A stretch of DNA of 64,000 nt from Deltaproteobacteria bacterium (lineage in GTDB: Bacteria; Desulfobacterota; Desulfobacteria; Desulfobacterales; G020354645), in contig CP070652.1 in assembly GCA_020354645.1 (NCBI GenBank), positions 4,563,145 to 4,627,144 on the forward strand, read 5' to 3'. The number at the start of each line of letters is the position of its first letter. Position 1 is the stretch's first letter. Below, in pieces: positions 17,763 to 26,455 of this stretch. The translations under genes were made by a program, and so were the position numbers. The notes beneath the pieces are model-generated. The model was given only the letters and a program-made list of their open reading frames with translations, did not search any database and was not told the origin of the DNA.

Positions 17763-19781
17763 ATGGGTCGAGGAACTCTAACTGTGTCTGCCGATACGCA
17801 AAAACTTGAATACCAGGAGGAAAAGAAACAAAGTGTTCTGGAATGGCTGCTGAGCCAGGAGAAAGGATTACTTCGCTACCCCCTGGAGCTGGCCGTCTGC
17901 TTTTTATCGCTCTCCCTGAGCATCTATCATCTCTTTGTGGCTTATGCCGGATCTCTGGAAGCCCACGCTTTTCGCTCAACCCATCTTGCCTTTGTGATGA
18001 TCCTGTGCTTTTTACTGCGTCCCTTGGGCCGTAAAAAGTGGACGGACCCCAAAAACGCCTGGTTTGGGGTCGATCTATTGTGTGCCCTGCTGACACTGGC
18101 CGTGCAGGTCTACACCCTCTGGGACCTGGAAGCCTTTATCTTTCGCCGCGGTGATCTGAATCAGTTGGATATCTGGGCCGGAACCGTTATGCTCATCCTA
18201 CTTCTCGAGGCTACCCGGCGCGCAGTGGGGTGGGCCATGGTAATCATCGCCGGCTTCTTTATACTGCAAACCGCCTTTTCGGATCACTTCGTCGGCATTT
18301 TCTATGGACCTCCCAGTTCCTGGTTCACCATGATCGATTATCTTTTTATGCGAGAAAACGGCATCTACAGCATTCCCCTGATGGTCATGGCCACTTACAT
18401 TTTCTTGTTTATTCTCTTTGGGGCCATCCTCGTCCGTTCGGGGGCCGGCCGTTTTTTCATCAACGTCGCGCTGGCCCTGACCGGTAGTAAAGTGGGGGGG
18501 CCGGCCAAGGCTTCGGTGGTCAGCTCATGCCTGATGGCCTCGGTGTCGGGCTCTGCAGTGGCCAACGTGGTCACCACCGGTAGCTTTACCATTCCCTTGA
18601 TGAAGCGTATCGGCTACCGCGACTACTTTGCCGGTGCGGTGGAAGCCTGCGCTTCTTCCGGGGGTCAGATCATGCCGCCGGTGATGGGGGCGGCGGCCTT
18701 CGTGATCGCCGAGTTTCTCAATGTGCCCTATCTGAAAGTGGCCATCGCCGGTATATTCCCGGCCCTTATTTACTTTTTCTCAATTTTTGTCATGGTTCAT
18801 TTCGAGGCACGCAGGCGCAATCTGCCGACAATCTCAGCGACCGAACTCCCCAACTTCAAGGAGGAGGTCAAGCGGGGCGGACACCTGTTTATTTCCATCG
18901 CCATCATTATCGTGCTGCTGATTATCGGGTACACACCCATGTTTGCCGCTTTCTGGGCCATCGTCTCCATCCTGGTGTTGAGCTTTTTACGCCCGGAAAC
19001 CCGTATGAGCCCTGTAGGGCTTCTCAGCGCTCTCGAGGAAGGGGCCCGCATGGCGGTGTCGGTATCGGTTGCCTGCGCCGCCGCGGGGATTATCATCGGT
19101 TGTGTTTTTGTATCCGGCCTGGGCCTGAAATTCACCAATCTGATTGTCAGTCTTGCCGGCGGCATCCTGCCCATAGCTCTGATTTTAACCATGATTGCAT
19201 CATTGATACTGGGCATGGGCCTCACCACCACGGCCGTTTATATCACCCTGGCGGCCCTGGTGATACCGGCTCTGACCAAGATGGGGGTTGTGCCCATCGC
19301 CGCCCATCTCTTTGCCTTTTACTTCGGACTGGTCTCGGCAATCACACCACCGGTGGCCCTGGCATCCTTTGCCGCAGCGGGCATCTCCGGTTCAAACCCC
19401 ATGCAGACCGGATTCCATTCTTTGCGGCTGGGCATCGCCAAATATATCTTGCCTTTTGTTTTTGTATATGCTCCCGGAATGGTCTTTGTTGGCAGCTGGG
19501 ACAAGATTGTTCTCAGTATCGTCGGTGGCTTTGCCGGAATTTACGCCCTGACGGTTACCACCGAAGGGTGGTGTATTTCCAAAGTCGGCTGGCCCGTTCG
19601 AATCCTCATGGCCTTATGCGCCCTACTGTTTTTCGCCCCCGGCCTGAAATTGGCAGCTTCGGGTCTCAACCTCAATATGCCCTACTGGCTTACCCATCTT
19701 CTGGCCTGGATACTGCTGATCGGTTTTACGCTCACCCATCGCGCGAGGTATCGCAAATCTATAAAGGAGGCACCGGCATGA
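17763..19781 (+). CDS. TRAP transporter fused permease (4TM/12TM)
   Basis: 672 residues from the ATG at 17763; a GTG at 17784 has a better ribosome site (CGAGGA) and would give 665. A short cytoplasmic start is followed by about sixteen membrane segments. The first four correspond to the small DctQ-like subunit and the rest to the DctM channel. Family phrases include SSCLMASVSGSAVANVVTTG and ACASSGGQIMPPVMGAAAF. It imports the ligand of the receptor encoded upstream, driven by the sodium or proton gradient. It overlaps the next small gene by ATGA. Confidence 0.93.
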   Translation: MGRGTLTVSADTQKLEYQEEKKQSVLEWLLSQEKGLLRYPLELAVCFLSLSLSIYHLFVAYAGSLEAHAFRSTHLAFVMILCFLLRPLGRKKWTDPKNAWFGVDLLCALLTLAVQVYTLWDLEAFIFRRGDLNQLDIWAGTVMLILLLEATRRAVGWAMVIIAGFFILQTAFSDHFVGIFYGPPSSWFTMIDYLFMRENGIYSIPLMVMATYIFLFILFGAILVRSGAGRFFINVALALTGSKVGGPAKASVVSSCLMASVSGSAVANVVTTGSFTIPLMKRIGYRDYFAGAVEACASSGGQIMPPVMGAAAFVIAEFLNVPYLKVAIAGIFPALIYFFSIFVMVHFEARRRNLPTISATELPNFKEEVKRGGHLFISIAIIIVLLIIGYTPMFAAFWAIVSILVLSFLRPETRMSPVGLLSALEEGARMAVSVSVACAAAGIIIGCVFVSGLGLKFTNLIVSLAGGILPIALILTMIASLILGMGLTTTAVYITLAALVIPALTKMGVVPIAAHLFAFYFGLVSAITPPVALASFAAAGISGSNPMQTGFHSLRLGIAKYILPFVFVYAPGMVFVGSWDKIVLSIVGGFAGIYALTVTTEGWCISKVGWPVRILMALCALLFFAPGLKLAASGLNLNMPYWLTHLLAWILLIGFTLTHRARYRKSIKEAPA

Positions 19782-19963
19782 GTCTGCAACAAATACTGCA
19801 GTGGCTGCTTTTGGCCGCAACGACCGCCCTGCTGGTGCTCTTGAAACGGCTTCATCTGGGTGTCACCAACTATAACGTTTTCTTGCTGATTCTGGTTGGA
19901 TGGAACCTGGGGCTGGTGCTTGCCTTTCGGGTACTGACTGCTGACCGCCGTGCTGATAACTAA
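19778..19963 (+). CDS. 61-residue membrane protein coupled to the TRAP permease
   Basis: The start ATG overlaps the permease stop codon (ATGA at 19778-19781) and has a full AAGGAGG ribosome site 7 bases upstream, so translation is coupled. The 61 residues form two hydrophobic helices (LQQILQWLLLAATTALLVLL and NVFLLILVGWNLGLVLAF) joined by a short basic loop, ending in a charged tail. It looks like an accessory subunit of the TRAP transporter. Fused TRAP permeases do not need a separate small subunit, so its role is unclear. Confidence 0.72.
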   Translation: MSLQQILQWLLLAATTALLVLLKRLHLGVTNYNVFLLILVGWNLGLVLAFRVLTADRRADN

Positions 19964-20213
19964 GACTTTCTGGAAGCCATCTCACAAACCCGTCTAAGGC
20001 CCCATGGCTGGGTTGCAGGCCAACTCAAAATGCTCACATGGAAAGCGGTTAAGCCCGTTATTCCCGCTTCTAGCGGAATTGAAACTTAAAATCAGATAGT
20101 ATTCCTATTTAAACGGGCTAATCGGCTTAACTGGTAAACCGGTAAACTTATTATTGCCGGGTAAGTACCGGGATTCTCTTCCAAAATGCCCAAATGCTGA
20201 TATTTTCATGGTT

Positions 20214-20488
20214 GAGGGTTTGGGGAGTTTTTCCACCCAACCTGTGATGATAGCGGAATGAATTATCAGCAGCGAAATCGTGCACTGTTTGAAGGCATTA
20301 GGGAACGTTGCCAAAGAACAGGCAGCAACCGAAATATGGCTTACGCCCGTGATGCTGATTTAACCCCGACCCCATTTTTTAACGTTAATTCGCTGTTCTT
20401 TTGCTACGATCCCTTATGGGTGAGTTTGCACGATGCAGTCGCTGATGATTCATGCAGCGAGCTAATCTAAAAAACTACCCAACCCCTC
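20214..20488 (+). repeat. MITE family P1, copy B
   Basis: 275 bp, same orientation and interior palindrome as copy A. The ends have decayed (GAGGGTTTGGGGAGTTTTT versus CTACCCAACCCCTC). The flanking 8 bp repeats have diverged but are still visible: TCATGGTT at 20206-20213 and ACATAGTT at 20489-20496. It ends 44 bp before the ligase start codon. The 20041-20205 segment to its left holds an inverted pair around AAGCCCGTT / AACGGGCT and no gene. Confidence 0.82.
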
Positions 20489-20532
20489 ACATAGTTATCA
20501 CCATTTTGTCGATGATCTATGGAGGTTATCGT

Positions 20533-22125
20533 ATGTACGTGAATATGGGCAGAGTCTTTCAGCAGACTGCGTTACAGTTTGCCTCCGGCCCCGCTGTGAT
20601 TAACGTCGAACGGGACCGTCACTTTACCTACGCCCAGATGCACGAGCTCAGCAACCGCCTGAGCAACGCCCTGAAGCATCGTTTCGGTCTCAGGCAAGGT
20701 GATTTCTACGCCACCATACTGGATAATGACAACGTGGCCCTGTTTCACCCCTGGATGCTGAAAAGCCCGGTAGGGGCCGTATGGATCGATGCAAATGAAT
20801 CGGTTGGCGAGCAGATAAACCAGATCGACTACATTCAGCCGAAGCTGGTATTTCTCGAGACAAGACTGCTGCCCCTGCTTTACGAACATCTGCAAACCTG
20901 CAAGATAAGCATGGCGGTCATGGACCGCCCACAAAAACCTTGGCCGGGGGTTTATTATTTCTGGGACCTGGTGGAGCAGGCCGCACCTACCGAGGTTGAG
21001 GAGGAGATTACGGCCGATGACGCATCCGAGCATATCAGTGTATTGCGCTTCACCGGTGGAACCACCGGCCGGGCTAAATGCGCCATGTACACGCTTTTCA
21101 ACCTTTGGATCTGGGGCTGCAATCCGGCGCACTTTTACGAAACCTTACCTTTTGAACATCCCCGGGCCCTGTTCTTTTCGCCGTTGCATCACGCCGCTTC
21201 CGGATCGGTTGTAATCCCGGCGCACATCAAGGGCGGCACAATCATTACTCTCAACCGGGCCGACCCGGAATCCGTCGGCAGGAACATTGCACGGCAACAG
21301 GCGGATATGATCTATGCGGTACCGACGGTACTCTACCGCATGCTTGAAATGAACCTGCCTCGCAAGTACGACCTGAGCAGCCTGAAGACGATCCGTTACG
21401 GCGGGGCACCGATCTCCCCCTCAAAACTGGAAATACTGCTGGATCTTTTCGGACAAATATTCGTTCAAGGATACGGATCCACCGAATGCTGGCCATCGGT
21501 CACTATTTTGGCCCGAAAAGACCACGGTACAGATACGCAAGAGCAACTACAGAAACTTTTATCGGTGGGACGTCCCCTGCCCGGAGAGGAGGTTATCATC
21601 TGCGATGAAGATGGGAACATCTTGGCGGCGGGCCAGCGTGGAGAGATCTGGATCCGGGGGCCCAACACCATCGAGGGATATTACAAAGCGCCCGATCTGA
21701 CCAAAGACAATTTTTCCGCCGCCGGTTTCTGGAAATCCGGAGACATCGGTTATATGGACGACGAGGGCTATGTTTATCTGGTGGACCGCAAGCAAGATAT
21801 GATTATCACCGGTGGATACAACGTCTATGCCATCGAGGTGGAAAATTGTCTCAACAGCCATCCTGGAGTACAGAACTCGGCCGTGGTGGGCATCCCGCAC
21901 GACATCTGGGGTGAAGCGGTCTGCGCCATGGTGACGCTTGCTCAGGGATGTGAGGTATCCCCCCCGGAGTTAATCGACCACTGCAAGCAGCATCTGGCCC
22001 GCTACAAAGCACCCAAGAAAATCGAGATTACCGCCCAGCTTCCCACAAGCCCGGCAGGGAAGGTTCTGCGCCGCGAGGTTCGCAGGCAGCTCCGGTTTAA
22101 AGGTGGGGACAAACCCCAGGATTAG
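20533..22125 (+). CDS. AMP-forming acyl-CoA ligase (class I adenylate-forming enzyme)
   Basis: About 530 residues when started at the ATG at 20533, which has GGAGG 7 bases upstream; the longer open frame starts inside the P1 element and has no ribosome site. The family motifs are LRFTGGTTGRAKCAMYT (phosphate loop, with cysteine where glycine usually follows the lysine), YGSTECWPSV, and SGDIGYMDDEGYVYLVDRKQDMIITGGYNV. It activates a carboxylic acid with ATP to the acyl-AMP and transfers it to CoA. The acid is unknown; benzoate/crotonobetaine-type ligases are the nearest broad group. Probably fed by the TRAP transporter upstream. Confidence 0.88.
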   Translation: MYVNMGRVFQQTALQFASGPAVINVERDRHFTYAQMHELSNRLSNALKHRFGLRQGDFYATILDNDNVALFHPWMLKSPVGAVWIDANESVGEQINQIDYIQPKLVFLETRLLPLLYEHLQTCKISMAVMDRPQKPWPGVYYFWDLVEQAAPTEVEEEITADDASEHISVLRFTGGTTGRAKCAMYTLFNLWIWGCNPAHFYETLPFEHPRALFFSPLHHAASGSVVIPAHIKGGTIITLNRADPESVGRNIARQQADMIYAVPTVLYRMLEMNLPRKYDLSSLKTIRYGGAPISPSKLEILLDLFGQIFVQGYGSTECWPSVTILARKDHGTDTQEQLQKLLSVGRPLPGEEVIICDEDGNILAAGQRGEIWIRGPNTIEGYYKAPDLTKDNFSAAGFWKSGDIGYMDDEGYVYLVDRKQDMIITGGYNVYAIEVENCLNSHPGVQNSAVVGIPHDIWGEAVCAMVTLAQGCEVSPPELIDHCKQHLARYKAPKKIEITAQLPTSPAGKVLRREVRRQLRFKGGDKPQD

Positions 22126-22143
22126 GTAGGTCATTGCCATCTC

Positions 22144-22206
22144 TGACCGTTTCGCTTGCCTGCAATCCTCGCCCTTTAAGGTGGCGGCAAGGAAAGCTAT
22201 CTCAGG
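22144..22206 (-). repeat. O-type hairpin repeat, minus orientation
   Basis: On the minus strand it reads GATAGCTTTCCTTGCCGCC, then GGGCGAGGATTGCAGGCAAG, then CGAAACGGTCAG. The left hairpin and right CGAACCGGTCA-like tail match the other O copies. Confidence 0.55.
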
Positions 22207-22263
22207 GCAAGGATGATAAAGGCCCATCCTTGACACAGGGTGTAATGTAACTATCAGTTATTT

Positions 22264-22539
22264 CAGAGGTCGAGGCGTTTTTCCACTCAACCCTCGCTAA
22301 TCGCGGAATGAATTATCAGCAGCGGAATCGTGCACTGTTTGAAGGCATTAGGGAACGTTGCCAAAGAACAGGCAGCAACCGAAATATGGCTTAGGCCCGC
22401 GATACAAATTCAACCCCGAACCCCTTATTTTGATGTCAAAGCGCTGTTCTTTTGCTCCGATCCCTTATGCGTGAGTTTGCACGATGCAGTCGCTGATGAT
22501 TCATGCAGCGACCTGATCTAAATAACTTTCCGATCCCTG
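22264..22539 (+). repeat. MITE family P1, copy C
   Basis: 276 bp, same orientation as the other P1 copies. Ends CAGAGGTCGAGGCGTTTTT and CTTTCCGATCCCTG are imperfect inverted repeats. It is flanked by a perfect 8 bp direct repeat AGTTATTT (22256-22263 and 22540-22547). It lies between convergent genes. Confidence 0.86.
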
Positions 22540-22644
22540 AGTTATTTAAACAATTTTTCTCGAACCGCAGAATATCGAATCTCGAATAGGGATAATCGAT
22601 CCTCATGAAGTCAGCGATTATGCCTTAGGGCGGAGAGCTTCACT

Positions 22645-23592
22645 TCAACGGCAAGAGCGATCTAGCTTAAGTATTTCTACCAGCATCTTATCACGCCAGT
22701 TTTTGATTTTTTCCAGGGAGTGCTTGCGCACGATTGACATCTCATTGACGTTTTTGACAAAGATTTCTCTCATAGAGGGAGAGACGGTGTGCCAGGTAGC
22801 CATCGATTCCCATCTCAAGCGATAAGAGTCTGCATAATTTTCCAAAAAGTCTTCAATACCGTTGCCGGCCAGATGGGCCCGCAAAATCGGTCCGATGAAA
22901 GGATCCCGCAATCCCATTCCCGAGCAGAAAGCCCTGTCAACTTCCTCCGCACTGGCAACGCCGCTGGCCACCAGGTCCACGGCCTCTCGCAGGATGGCGG
23001 CCTGGAGCCTGTTGACAATATAGCCCGAAACCTCCTTTTTGAGTCGCACCGGGGTTTTACCGAGTTTCGCCATCAGATTGTAGGTTAGGTCAACGGTCTC
23101 CGATGCGGTTTGTTCGCCGCCGACGATCTCCACCAGAGGCAATAGATGCACGGGAAGAAAAGGATGGGCCATTACGCAACGCTCCGGTCTTGTGGCAACC
23201 TTTTGAATCTCACTCATCAGAAGCCCGGAACTGCTGCTGGCAAGAATCGTGTCGCAGGGTACCAAGGCATCCATCTCCTTGAATACTTTCCTTTTAGACG
23301 GATAATCATCAGGAACGGATTCCTGAATGTAATCAGCGCCCTTTACAGCTTCAGCCAAATCGGTGGTGGCCCTGATGCGCTTGTACGCCGTGGCAGCCTC
23401 GCCCAGTTGAAGTCGGCCGTTGTCTTCCATAAAATTCAGGTTTAAAGCCACTTGTTCAACTGCGCTTTTCAGTATATCTTCACTCAGATCCTGCATAATA
23501 ATTTCATAGCCTTTGGCAGCAAACAGCGTCGCCCATCCCTGCCCAATCAGACCTGAACCGATGCATGCCACTTTTTTGATGTTGTTCTTCAT
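22645..23592 (-). CDS. 3-hydroxyacyl-CoA dehydrogenase-like / L-carnitine dehydrogenase-like enzyme
   Basis: 315 residues with AAGGAG nine bases before the ATG. The NAD fold is at the N-terminus (CIGSGLIGQGWATLFAAKGYE). The catalytic region has VMAHPFLPVHLLPLVEIVGG with the conserved His-Pro, and the C-terminal helical domain follows (VNRLQAAILREAVDLV). Length and the single C-terminal domain match the group that holds L-carnitine dehydrogenase, L-gulonate dehydrogenase and lambda-crystallin, rather than the larger fatty-acid enzymes. It oxidises a 3-hydroxy acid or acyl-CoA with NAD. It is the last gene of a minus-strand run starting at 27337. Confidence 0.85.
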   Translation of the reverse strand: MKNNIKKVACIGSGLIGQGWATLFAAKGYEIIMQDLSEDILKSAVEQVALNLNFMEDNGRLQLGEAATAYKRIRATTDLAEAVKGADYIQESVPDDYPSKRKVFKEMDALVPCDTILASSSSGLLMSEIQKVATRPERCVMAHPFLPVHLLPLVEIVGGEQTASETVDLTYNLMAKLGKTPVRLKKEVSGYIVNRLQAAILREAVDLVASGVASAEEVDRAFCSGMGLRDPFIGPILRAHLAGNGIEDFLENYADSYRLRWESMATWHTVSPSMREIFVKNVNEMSIVRKHSLEKIKNWRDKMLVEILKLDRSCR

Positions 23593-23615
23593 TGATACGT
23601 GCTCCTTTCCCTTTA

Positions 23616-23858
23616 AGTGGTTTCAAAACCTCTTTTTGAGCCATTTTGCGATCTTTTGTTCCAAGACGCTTGGCGAAGTGGAACGCGTGTCCCGCCGGAG
23701 TTTGATCAGACGAAGGCGGATTAAATCTCGAACTGTTTGAGGGCCTTAGCCCGAGTTTTCAAGATTTAGTGAAGCCAGCTTAGTGCTTTTCAATCCGCCA
23801 TAGACCATGGCGGATAAAAAGGCGCAAACCGGTGAAAAAATGAGTTTTGAAACCGCAT
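23616..23858 (+). repeat. F-type structured repeat, copy 1
   Basis: Left end GTGGTTTCAAAACCTC and right end GAGTTTTGAAACCGC are inverted repeats. The interior holds hairpins, including CTCGAACTG...GGCCTTAGCCC and AATCCGCCATAGACCATGG. The same body occurs at 58267-58473, and in part at 34948, 49367 and 62568. It separates the dehydrogenase and MFS genes. No coding frame. Confidence 0.75.
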
Positions 23859-23927
23859 CAAGTGATTCTCAAAATAATGCTCCGAAAAACAACAGGATAA
23901 AGCAGTTGTGGAATGTCTTCGCTTTTT

Positions 23928-25166
23928 TCAATCAGCGGAATACTTTTTTTCCCGTGTAAAAATGTAGAGAAAAGAGATGGCAGCCAGGCATCCCGCACAC
24001 AAGTAAAAGGCCGCTTGAAAGGCCTGCGGGCCGCGGGAGGCCTCCGGGTAAAGTGCCTGCATCAGATGTCCGAGCCCCTGCAAAAAAACCGCAGGACCAA
24101 CCATGGTAAAAAAATTCACGCCTGCCATAGCGGCACCTGCGGTATTCAAATGGACCAGTTCCTTTATATGCGGATACATCAGCAAACCTGCGGAACGAAA
24201 CGTCCCGAAGCATAAAAATAACAAAGCCAGCGTGATCACGGCAGGTGAAGCCGATTTTTCTGCAAGGATCAGCATGACCGCGGCCGTGCCCAGGGTGCCT
24301 GAGAAAATGACCCACTTGCGAGTCTTGAACACGCGGTCCGACAGAGCCCCCCACGAAGGGGATCCAATAATCATCCCCAGATTCATTAGAAGGATCAAAT
24401 TGCCGGCCTGCAGCGCAGATAACCCTATTACCTCAATCAGATAGGGACCGGCCCACAACGTCTGAAAAGCAGCAAACGTACCATACCCCACTAAGGTTGC
24501 CATGGAGATGATCCAATAGTCCTTTTTTCTCAGCAGCAGAACAAGGTTTCCCAGGGTCTCTGAAAGCTTAAGTTCAAGCGATTCTGAAAGCGTTGGGGTG
24601 GAGTTGTACAGCGGTTTGTCATGCACCACGAGAAAGAGGACAATAACTATCAGAAAATTTAAAGCGGCAATAGCCACGTAGGCCTGACGCCAGCCCGTCC
24701 ACTCGACAAGGGCGACAAAAGGGACCGTGGCCGCCATGTTCCCTACCGTTCCGATGGAAAAGATAAATCCGGAAATGGTCGCAAAATGAGAGGGTGCAAA
24801 CCAGACAGTCATCAGCTTAAGGGTTCCCATCAGATTGCATGACATGCCGAGCCCCAGTATCAACCGTGCGATAATACCGGATGTGACGGAATCGGCACGG
24901 GAAAATAGAATGGCACCGATGATACCCACAATGGACAGGGCCGTCATCATGCGCCGTGCTCCGATTTTATCTAAAAATATGCTGATGGGAATCTGGGCCA
25001 GGGCAAAAGTATAAAAAAACGCCGCCGAAACCATACCGAGCTGACGCGTGCTCAAGGAAAGCTCCTGCAGCAGTTCGGGTGAAATGACAGCCATAGATGC
25101 CCGGTAAAACTGCGAGAGAAAAAAATTGGCTGATGTAATCAAAAAGATGGCCCAGCGGCGGGGCAT
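23928..25166 (-). CDS. MFS transporter
   Basis: 412 residues, twelve membrane segments, with a GGAG ribosome site. Between segments 2 and 3 is the major-facilitator loop DKIGARRMMTAL. The central loop (LYNSTPTLSESLELKLSE) is short, and motif-like DRVFKTRKWVIFSG repeats the first in the second half. The N-terminal pattern SQFYRASMAVISPELLQEL resembles sugar-acid and nitrate/nitrite-type porters. The substrate is unknown. It sits between the TPP decarboxylase and hydroxyacyl dehydrogenase genes on the same strand, so it may import or export their substrate. Confidence 0.9.
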   Translation of the reverse strand: MPRRWAIFLITSANFFLSQFYRASMAVISPELLQELSLSTRQLGMVSAAFFYTFALAQIPISIFLDKIGARRMMTALSIVGIIGAILFSRADSVTSGIIARLILGLGMSCNLMGTLKLMTVWFAPSHFATISGFIFSIGTVGNMAATVPFVALVEWTGWRQAYVAIAALNFLIVIVLFLVVHDKPLYNSTPTLSESLELKLSETLGNLVLLLRKKDYWIISMATLVGYGTFAAFQTLWAGPYLIEVIGLSALQAGNLILLMNLGMIIGSPSWGALSDRVFKTRKWVIFSGTLGTAAVMLILAEKSASPAVITLALLFLCFGTFRSAGLLMYPHIKELVHLNTAGAAMAGVNFFTMVGPAVFLQGLGHLMQALYPEASRGPQAFQAAFYLCAGCLAAISFLYIFTREKKYSAD

Positions 25167-25278
25167 TTTTAGCTCGTCTCCAATTGAAAGGGTAGAATGG
25201 GACGGAATAGGTCACATCGCCGAAATTAAATATGCAAAACCAATATGTAATCATTAAGACAGGCGTAAAATCGAGCTG

Positions 25279-25884
25279 TCAGTCAACAGCGTCCGCACCA
25301 AGCAATGCTAACCGAAAACGGTCCTTCAAATAGGCACCATTCTTTGGCGGCAGCACGAGTGGAAGCCTCTCCGCCCGAACCTTGATATCGAAAAAAACCG
25401 GACCGGCCCCTTTCCGGATCTGCAACAGTATAGCGTTAAGGCCCTTCTTGTCCCTTACTGTGCTGCAAATAGGGATGCCACTGGCTGCTGCAACCGCCGC
25501 AAGGTCCACACTACCAGCCGTGTGCGTCAGCTGCATACCGGTCTCGCCGTAACGTTCGTTGTCCAGCACAACAATCACAAGGTTTGGTGGACGCTGAATG
25601 GCAACAGTCGCTAGCGAGCCGAGCCCCATAAGCATTTCGCCATCACCGGTGATAACGATAACGCGCCGGGTCGGCTGTGCCAAAGCCAGGCCCAGCCCCA
25701 GTGGCACAGCGCCTCCCATTGCACCCCACAATGGAAAGTTCAATGGTTGATCACCCGCGGCTGCCAAATCCCAGGCCGGCGCTCCCAGGCCGGCGACCAC
25801 CAGCGAATTGCTGCGCTGTGCCAGAATTTCTTTGACAACAGCGCGGCGGCGAAGCGGATAACTCTTGCTACGATCCGTATTCAT
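25279..25884 (-). CDS. TPP-dependent decarboxylase, beta (TPP-binding) subunit
   Basis: 201 residues. GDGEMLMGLGSLATVAIQ through LDNERYG is the GDG...N motif that binds thiamine pyrophosphate and magnesium in the PP domain. The small size and the partner PYR-domain gene 3 bp upstream match two-subunit sulfopyruvate or phosphonopyruvate decarboxylases (ComD/ComE type). These decarboxylate a 2-oxo acid carrying a sulfonate or phosphonate group to an aldehyde. Other short 2-oxoacid decarboxylases are possible; no sulfonate-specific gene is adjacent to settle it. Confidence 0.85.
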   Translation of the reverse strand: MNTDRSKSYPLRRRAVVKEILAQRSNSLVVAGLGAPAWDLAAAGDQPLNFPLWGAMGGAVPLGLGLALAQPTRRVIVITGDGEMLMGLGSLATVAIQRPPNLVIVVLDNERYGETGMQLTHTAGSVDLAAVAAASGIPICSTVRDKKGLNAILLQIRKGAGPVFFDIKVRAERLPLVLPPKNGAYLKDRFRLALLGADAVD

Positions 25885-25887
25885 AGT

Positions 25888-26415
25888 CTACTTACCAAAG
25901 GTTTTTGCGCCAAGAATTCGCTGTGATATCAAAACGGCTGTTGCTGCGGATCCTTCAAACGCTATTTTCGTCGCGGCCTCGACAGTCTCTTTGACGCGGT
26001 TCTGGTCGTCTACCGCAAAAGTCATTACGCCGGCCGATATCAATACCTGATTTGTATTTTGACCCATCGGGATCTGCCAGGGATTGAATTCTCCCCATTG
26101 GCCCCGCATGGCGACCAGAATCAGCAAAGGCATCCGACATATGCGTGTCAAAGACAGCATATTGATACAGTTTCCGACACCGCTACTTTGCATCAGAAGA
26201 ACGCCGCGTTCTCCGCCGAGCCAGGCACCCGCAAGCAGCGCCACACCTTCCTCCTCAGTCGTTAACACCACCGCTTTAATGTCGCTGCTTTTGTGACACA
26301 TCTCTATGAGACGTGCGTGTCCCATATCCGGCACGTAGGCTACCTGGCGCACACGATTGTTTACCAATATCCGGTAAATATCTTGCGGCCATGTTTCGGA
26401 TTCCGACCCGGTCAT
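25888..26415 (-). CDS. TPP-dependent decarboxylase, alpha (PYR-domain) subunit
   Basis: 175 residues. The PYR domain carries the catalytic glutamate in VLTTEEEGVALLAGAWLGG, which activates the thiamine ring, and the helix QSSGVGNCINMLSL. It is the ComD-like half of the enzyme whose other half is encoded 3 bp downstream; the two halves form a composite active site. GGGGA precedes the ATG. It follows the MaoC-like gene by 40 bp, so the three are probably one transcript. Which 2-oxo acid is used cannot be told from sequence. Confidence 0.85.
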   Translation of the reverse strand: MTGSESETWPQDIYRILVNNRVRQVAYVPDMGHARLIEMCHKSSDIKAVVLTTEEEGVALLAGAWLGGERGVLLMQSSGVGNCINMLSLTRICRMPLLILVAMRGQWGEFNPWQIPMGQNTNQVLISAGVMTFAVDDQNRVKETVEAATKIAFEGSAATAVLISQRILGAKTFGK

Positions 26416-26455
26416 ACAATTCCCCTTTTTTTGAGAATCACGCTGCGATCCTTCT

